This document shows positions 57,801-64,000 of a stretch of 64,000 nt of DNA, piece after piece. The stretch's first letter is position 1. Each line of letters begins with the position of its first letter. Under the pieces are notes generated by a model. That model saw only the letters and a program-made list of their open reading frames with translations. It did not search any database and had not been told where the DNA came from. Source of the stretch: Bolinopsis microptera (lineage: Eukaryota; Ctenophora; Tentaculata; Lobata; Bolinopsidae); contig NC_087073.1 of the NCBI RefSeq assembly GCF_026151205.1, forward strand, positions 3,617,001-3,681,000. Reading direction: 5' to 3'. The position numbers and the translations under genes were made by a program.

Positions 57801-60800
57801 TTTGGTGCGATTCTTTAGGTTAACTCTTTTAAAAGCGTAGGTAAGACTTCACAATTGCTATTAATCGAACATCATTTCGAGCATCTCCATACTTATATCA
57901 AATCCTAAAAGTGAATCCATCCCCGCTTATAATAAATACATGATACCATTTCATACTGTACTGAGAACTGAGAAGATTGCTAGGTCAGGTGATTTCTGTC
58001 CAAGTCACGTACATCTAAAATTTAGTTTCATACTTCATAGCATATTTAGACTTCACGGGAGGGGTGGTAAACATTTCCAAGCCATCTGTCATTAACGCTC
58101 TCCCTTGAAAGTGCTTTTTTGGTACTGGAAAGATGCCACCTAAAATCGAGTGACACTGAATTTAATGTGAGTTTTAAAAGTTTAATTTATCCTAATTATT
58201 GCGCGCAACAGCGTGACAAGTGTAACACGTCTCTATTCCCCCAGAGTACCAGCAGAAAGATGACAGCTGATGATATGCAGGGTTTCTGGGAGCTCATCCT
58301 TCTTCAGGTATTTTTATTGTGAATTTTTATTTTACATTATAGATTTGAGAATTATTTCCGATCGATAACATTGTTGGGAAATTTAAAATGGTTTGATCAA
58401 GTTTGCAATCTTAAGAGGTCGATAATTTGATAGTATTCCATAGTCTTGGTTTCTAGGTAAGCGATCATCGATCATCCAAACAGTTCCCTATCCTCAACCT
58501 CGCCCATTGCATGTTTAGTGTTTACTGGGTTCCGTAATCCGTTCAGAGAGCATTAATTCGGGCAATACGATCCGCTAAATTTCCGTGCCTTCCATTTGGA
58601 CAGCTACAGCACGAATCCCCATCTCCATAATTTCAACAGTTACAATCTAGGTCCTCCTAGGACCGGATATCGGTTTTATATTTCACCATTCAATACATAT
58701 AATACGTTATATATATATACGTTATATGTTATCCGCATCAATCTGGTGGTTTCACTTAAACCCCTACAAAACAAAAGGCTGGTGTGAAGAATAGTGCTGG
58801 GTGATAGCCAGGGAGTCGACACGTCGAACACCTTGTCAAGGTGTGATAGACTGCCCATATTATCCTGACCAGACATTAATATCCGTCTGTTAGCCGCGCT
58901 AAAATAGTATTCTCCTTGTGCCACTAACCAGCCCTGGCTATAATAGCTGGCCGGTTATAAAACCAGCCTGGCACGCCCGTTATATGTGGGCGTAATTGTA
59001 TCGGAATAGTAAAATATGCCACTAATTTGACTGATTGTGCGTTAAGACGGTGTCGGATGTTTACTTGGATTACCTTATCTTATCTCTGTGGTGGTAATCC
59101 GTCTTATCCAAGTTGGTAGTTTAGTCGGATATTTGGGAGGTTTCTAAGATAGAATCCGTACTTGCAGTATCCTTATCTCTATGACGTCATCCACACTTGA
59201 TAATATCCCAGCATAATAGTACTCTCTACCGACTAATATCATCTTATTAATAGTATTCAAATTTACTGGATAAATTATGTCTGGTAGAAGAATTACGGAA
59301 TTATTTGGATATTATCCTTACTGTTGGCGTGCAAGGCGGCTCGATTCATTCGTTACAGTCTGCGACAGATGTTCTAAAAATCATATATTTCTCCCCCTCT
59401 CCCTGTCTCCGATTATGCCATATATGGAAATATGTTGGAACAGTTCACTCTCTACAGCCAACCAGCCCTGTGTACAGTTGGTGGCTAAGCTCCAGTCTAA
59501 CTCCCCTCACGCTGACTAATATCATTTATCTGAGCTACAAGTATAAATAGCCCTATCTCTCTCGACAAGGTTATGATAATGTAATAAGCCCGTTCACCTG
59601 ACGACTGACAAGGGGCCAGGGGACAGGGTGATGACCGGGCCGGGGGCCTTGTCATTTCTGTAGAATATAAGAAATGTTATCACAAAGACATGATCTGGTG
59701 TAAAATTTAATTAAGATCCAGTGTACTAATAAACGTTAAACCTCACTTGCGAGAGCTCTGTTTAACCCACACCGGGGCCGGGGTTGGATTACGACATCAA
59801 ATTTGATTACAGCTCATCATTACGAGCCGGATGAGCGCATAATGGTGACATGATGTAACCCTAAACGGGTGAATCTGACCCCTCTTAATGGATTTGAATC
59901 GCGGTGAATTTAGCAGCACGCAGAGTCGTACAAACGTTAGTAGTTACCGTGTGTGCGATATTTAGTAGCCGGAGTGTGAGCTCGGAGTGTGTCAAGATAT
60001 TCAATATTTGACGATGGAGTGACATTTTTTCCGTTCACACTCTTTTGTAAAAAGACAATAGTGAAAGGTTACGAATGGACGTTTTTGCAGAAAAACGTGG
60101 ATTTTGGAGAACGAGATAGGTGGGTTTAAATATGTCGTCCGTCCTTTCGTTAGTTACCATGACAACTAGCGCGCAGTGCAGCGCGCGAGTATTGCTTGCG
60201 GAGATATGATGTATATAGCTAGCATGTCAATAAATGCGCGGCGTGAGTGTATTAATTAATGTATAGTATTAGGTAATGAGCCCAATTTGTACGTGGCATG
60301 CGTACTCGTAGTATAGTGTACTATGTGTATATTATTATTATGCAGTGAGCTGATTACAGCTTATATTTATAAATATAGTGAACGGAAATCTAGCGTCCGC
60401 CAAAACGAAACAACGGGCGCAATTCTTGTTTAGTGAATTGTTCTGTTGAAAGGAACTGTCTGGAATTTCACAAAGTTTCAGATAATTGGCAGCTGTCCTT
60501 GTAAGTCTAGTCGTAGACAACATTTTCTCTGTATTAATGTTGTCATTCTACCCAGGTTGAAGACGTCAACAAGATGTTTACTGCGCTGAGAAGTCTCAAG
60601 GAAAACAACTGGGTCATCCCCAAATCACCGGTTAGTTGATAATATCACTCAATTTGAGAATTTTCATATCGTCTCAAATTACTAAGAAACGGATACTAAG
60701 TATTTATGAGATATAATCATCAGTCATCAGCGTTTATTTGAAAACCAGCTAGTCGTCAGTTTATACGGGGCGACTGTAAACCCTGCTGATCACTGTTACA

Positions 60801-62465
60801 CATCATAGTCTCATAATTATATTGGATATATTAATCTTTATATCATGCTAAACGTTACGTTTAACATGATATGAAGTTAAGTCGTGATTAGCAAGTTTAT
60901 GCCATATATGGCAATAGAATGTGTTTATTGTCCCCGGCGCGTTTTGTTTGTGCAAGCTTCTGTGCAAACTTCACTGCACGCCTCTTTTACAAGGAAATTA
61001 CGTAACTATAATGGGGTGTTGCCAAATTCTTTCCAATCATTGTGCAGAGTTTGCACTCCCCGCATACTTAAACGACAATTTCACCGGTTCTAACATGGTA
61101 GAATGATGGTAAACACTACGTCAGACCACCGTTTAGAATGACATATCCGGGATATCCTGATACTCAGGATATTGTGGAATGTTTTGGTTGCTCAGTAGAC
61201 TGAGAGGTGCAGAATGTTAAAAATATCCACTAATCACGTTTACACATGAGTAAGCATTGTGTAAGTAATAAGATTATATCCAGTTCATTCGTAGCTGTTC
61301 TCTCATTCACATTATTTGAGTGGTTTGTGGACATAAAACGATGAGAACTCTGAGAAAATACTTTTATTTTCACTTTATCTATGGTGTGTCATTCTCTTTC
61401 ATTTTCACTTTACCCGAATTATTTATCTTGAAATAGATCAATCATACCTAAACGGAGCACGATATGACAATATAACCGTTACTGGAAGGCATTAAAATGT
61501 TGCTGTGATAAAACAGATCCAGATAAACTGTTGATCATCCTTTGATCGTCAAGTATTTTAGAGCAGTTTACGATAAAGACATAAACGAGGAAAACAATTA
61601 TTCCTCGTGATCCGATTTTTCCCGCCTCAAACTAAGTTAAATATAGATCTGTGATCTGTAATTGCGTGAGATACACAGCATGGTGTATCTTGATACACTG
61701 GCTAGACAATAAAATTTGGTTTTCATTGTAATGATGAAATTCCTAACATTTTCGATATCATTTCGCGGCCTGATAGCGTAATTTAGGACCACTAACATGT
61801 AACTACATGGTCTGCATACCTTGTAAATACCTAAGTCACTGTCTGATTTAATCAGCATTGTCCTTGACAATTCTTTCTGGAAATTTGTAGGTTTCTAGAA
61901 ATTTGTTAAGAGTGCAACTAATTTTAGCTAATTCCAACTGAACCGCGGCTTGAACCTTCAGATTTGGTGCAATTAAACCACAATTTACAAACCTAACTCC
62001 GTGTCTAATTGGCGGTAATTGGGAGAAACAATTTGGCTTTATGACGTAATAGCACACATAGAAGGAAAATTATCTGCTCACCTCTTTTTATACTAGCCGG
62101 CACCGTCACTAGGACTAAATTAGTGTTGCTAACATTACCTCACTGTACTCTCACACTGCTCCTTATAACGGACATTCCAACAAGAAACTACCAAGCATTG
62201 CATTCCTGCGCAGACTTGGAATATTTTATAGTTTTATTATACTTGACATGGGATTCTCTAACCTACATTCCTCCCCCAGATGCCTAAAAAGAAAGGAGCC
62301 GGCACGCCACGAACACCAGCAGCCAATAAGAAGAAGCCCCGGGAAAAGTCGGCTGCCCAAAAAGCGAGGGATGAAGAACGTAGGAAGATGTTACTCGCGA
62401 AGAAACTTGAGATGAAGAAGAAGATGCAAGAGAATGGGAACGTGCCAGAGGTTATCATTACCTAA
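48814..62465 (+). CDS. DLGAP/GKAP (SAPAP)-family scaffold protein
   Basis: Members link PSD-95-type MAGUKs to Shank at synapses; DLGAP5/HURP binds spindle microtubules. Five exons: 48814-49573, 51513-51604, 58245-58307, 60556-60630, 62280-62465, phases consistent, 391 residues from ATG 48814. An upstream exon ending at 48382 may replace the first 22 codons by splicing to the internal acceptor at 48880. Residues about 20-215 are polar, Asn/Ser/Asp-rich and unrecognised. The GKAP homology region follows: SIYLKMVNDEAEVLAKEREY (about 220-240), VMASCGKANLLLTSKFKQYR, LCAEFE, MQGFWELILLQVEDVNKMF and LRSLKENNW (to about 326). The tail (331-391) is basic and helical (SAAQKARDEERRKMLLAKKL) and ends NVPEVIIT. 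It is shorter than vertebrate DLGAP1-4 (about 1000 residues). Confidence 0.85.
49574..51512. other. DLGAP-like gene intron, 1.9 kb
   Basis: No nested gene recognised. Minus-strand open stretches (50300-50548, 51093-51311) lack domains. Confidence 0.5.
53052..53165 (+). repeat. Perfect 57-bp tandem duplication
   Basis: 53052-53108 and 53109-53165 are identical, beginning TTTATACCCAGTCACTCCGT and ending CAGCCATATG. Perfect identity suggests a recent duplication. Confidence 0.95.
53865..53945 (+). repeat. Short tandem repeat, GTACACGGTGTGTATACTGT type
   Basis: About four degenerate copies of a 20-22-bp unit. Confidence 0.8.
54523..54628. repeat. Hairpin-forming MITE-like inverted repeat
   Basis: The left arm (about 54523-54556) containing CTTCCATACTAATGCAAAA is the inverse of the right arm (about 54595-54628). 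The arms are about 32 bp with a few mismatches around a 38-bp middle. No target duplication recognised. Confidence 0.75.
58308..62279. other. Last two introns of the DLGAP-like gene
   Basis: 58308-60555 and 60631-62279 flank the 75-bp exon at 60556. I see no nested gene; an open stretch at 59277-59519 has no recognisable domain. Confidence 0.5.
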
Positions 62466-62560
62466 GGAAGTGTGTGGTCGACCTAGCCTGGATCAGGGTA
62501 AACGGGCTGGGGTGACAGAGACACAGGTCAGATGTTAGAAGCTGGGTTTAGGATAGCGGG

Positions 62561-62669
62561 ATCACGTGATAGTAGATGGGAACACGTGATAGTAGATGGG
62601 ATCACGTGATAGTAGATGGGATCACGTGATAGTAGATGGGATCACGTGATAGTAGATGGGATCACGTGG
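62561..62669. repeat. 20-bp tandem array centred on CACGTG
   Basis: Five full copies of ATCACGTGATAGTAGATGGG (62561-62660; the second begins AACACGTGAT) plus a partial sixth ending CACGTGG. Each unit has the palindrome ATCACGTGAT, an E-box for bHLH factors such as Myc/Max, USF or MITF. The array starts about 95 bp after the DLGAP stop codon. Confidence 0.9.
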
Positions 62670-63338
62670 TCGCTATTAAGAGACGGTCTGGTTGGTGTGA
62701 TGACCCGTTAATAGGAATAATAGGATCTGGATATTTGTGTAATTGTTGTTTCCTTGTCCGCTGCTGATTGTGTTCCACGACCTGGACAAGCCAAAAGGCG
62801 AAAGGTTCCCGCAAGTTAAACTGCTCCACGAATATGTCTTCCTTAGACAAGCAGATCCTATTACGAGTTTCTGAATGATAATTAATTGAGTTCTAGTCTA
62901 AAGTGTTGAATTGAGAGTACCAATACAAGTTGATCGATTTTCTGGTCACATTTTTTTGATTGAAAACTGATAATTTGTAGTGTAATTAGCACTCCGTGCA
63001 ACAATTGTTTGATTTGAAGGTAAGAATTTAAGTTGATGAGTGGTTTAGGCCAGTTAAAGATGAGATTGGATTATGCGTATATCTGTAAATATGCTATTTG
63101 ATTACTAAAATTCTAAACGTTTTTCCTTTTATTTTTTGAAAAAGCGAGTGATTTTGTGGTCATTTATTGTTGTAGTTAAATTTTATAAAAATCAAGAAAA
63201 AATAATTGCTCAGTGTAGTTTTATTGTAGAAGTGTTATTCTTGCACAGTGCGGTAGTTTTCAAAAGGATTGCATTATGGTGAACAATTATTGACAAGCAA
63301 CGCAGCCTAAGGTCATCATTATAGCATAGTCGAGATGA

Positions 63339-63505
63339 GGGATCGTTCACATATTACTTGAGGTCCCCCACGGAATTTCCTCCAGAATCATTGGTTCATT
63401 TTAACCTGACGTGAAATTGGAAGATAACTCCCTGCTCCTGTCAGCAATCATTCATTTCTAGTAACGCTCTCCCCCTAAATATGTCACATAAATGTGAACG
63501 ACCCC
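63339..63505. mobile_element. 167-bp MITE with GGGGTCGTTCACAT termini
   Basis: The left end GGGATCGTTCACATATTAC and the inverted right end GGGGTCGTTCACATTTATGT match over about 18 bp. One end of a relative is at 5656. No transposase is present and the target duplication is unclear. Confidence 0.65.
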
Positions 63506-64000
63506 TTTACCCTTAAAGTCATGTAGAAATCTGCCTCTTTGACGAATGAATGTTAATATAGATGGTGTAGTTCATCTAATTTTCAAAAACAGAGCTTTTA
63601 ATAAAAATGAGTATTTACTATTTTCCATTTGGGCAATTTTAGAAGTAAATAGATGCATTTACAAAGAGGCATGTTAGTAGAAGGAGAATTTAAAGGTCGT
63701 TACCATGTTCAGGGTTTTTACGTTTAGTAGGGTATGTGATGTTTATTGTATTTTTAAGTGCAATATTATATTTACTGCATAATGTGGGATGACCATATTT
63801 TGAAAACTAAGTTTTTTTGGTTGAAGAGAATATTCAAGTCAATTTTTAAAATGAGTTCTCAATTTGGTTATTTGTACGTTTTGATTGGTTTACCGCTTTC
63901 GTATGAAAAACATCCACGTTTATTACACTAAGTCGATAACTTTTAATTTTGTTTAACTATTTGTTTGCATGTCAATGTGTAAATCTACTACAATAAACTA

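Larger units (their letters stand above)
51605..58244. other. DLGAP-like gene intron, 6.6 kb
   Basis: By far the longest intron in the window. It contains a poly-C tract (about 51709-51726), a perfect 57-bp tandem duplication (53052-53165), a 20-22-bp GTACACGGTGTGTATACTGT-type repeat (about 53870-53945), a CA run (about 53983-53997) and an inverted-repeat hairpin (54523-54628). No nested gene is supported. Confidence 0.6.
62466..64000. other. 3' flank of the DLGAP-like gene
   Basis: Probable 3' UTR and intergenic sequence. AATAAA occurs at about 63599 and about 63992. It contains the CACGTG array and a small inverted-repeat element. No gene recognised. Confidence 0.5.

Noticed and set aside
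1-64000. CRISPR arrays, operons and bacterial-type regulatory sites
   Set aside because: All real genes have spliceosomal introns and animal orthologues; the tandem repeats lack unique spacers.

Overview
This window is AT-rich, intron-bearing animal nuclear DNA. Genes have GT-AG introns with consistent phases, and two LINE retrotransposon families, several small inverted-repeat elements, satellites and minisatellites lie between and within them. A DLGAP/GKAP-type scaffold gene and an SH2 adaptor with phosphotyrosine docking motifs point to Metazoa. I cannot fix the species; an invertebrate, possibly a non-bilaterian such as a cnidarian, is a guess from gene content only.

Layout: 1-1640 is a large inverted duplication carrying two divergent copies of a small secreted-protein gene. 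2350-5000 is a 5'-truncated RTE-type LINE. 5000-6860 is repeat-rich. 6863-7570 encodes a secreted WSC-like protein with a proline-rich tail, followed by a 2.3 kb inverted-repeat element (7584-9926) full of GAGGTTAAC motifs. 11282-12576 is a two-domain saposin gene. 14817-21064 is an SH2 adaptor gene of 11 coding exons with two candidate first exons. 21614-22450 is a single-exon secreted acidic sushi-like protein. 22784-26515 is a foldback hairpin followed by a higher-order satellite array. 28450-28719 is a small hAT-like element.

On the minus strand lie phosphoserine phosphatase (29862-31861, seven exons) and the N-terminal asparagine amidohydrolase NTAN1 (33420-34336). A CR1/L2-like LINE (about 34600-39150) sits directly upstream of NTAN1 on the opposite strand. 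39431-39820 is a Mutator-like element with a perfect 9-bp target duplication. 39852-41150 is an unusual GC-rich region built of very tight triloop hairpins. 42816-45155 is TATDN3 (four exons). 45925-46650 is an 18-bp minisatellite. 48814-62465 is a DLGAP/GKAP-like gene with a 6.6 kb intron; its 3' flank carries a 20-bp tandem array centred on CACGTG.

The genes do not form one pathway. They are a mix of housekeeping enzymes (serine synthesis, N-degron deamidation, TatD nuclease), secreted proteins (saposin, WSC-like, sushi-like) and signalling scaffolds (SH2 adaptor, DLGAP). The most unusual DNA is the triloop-hairpin region, the GAGGTTAAC array inside its element, the higher-order satellite and the divergent palindromic gene pair. 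All exon models were read by eye from splice signals, phase continuity and family similarity, without transcript data.
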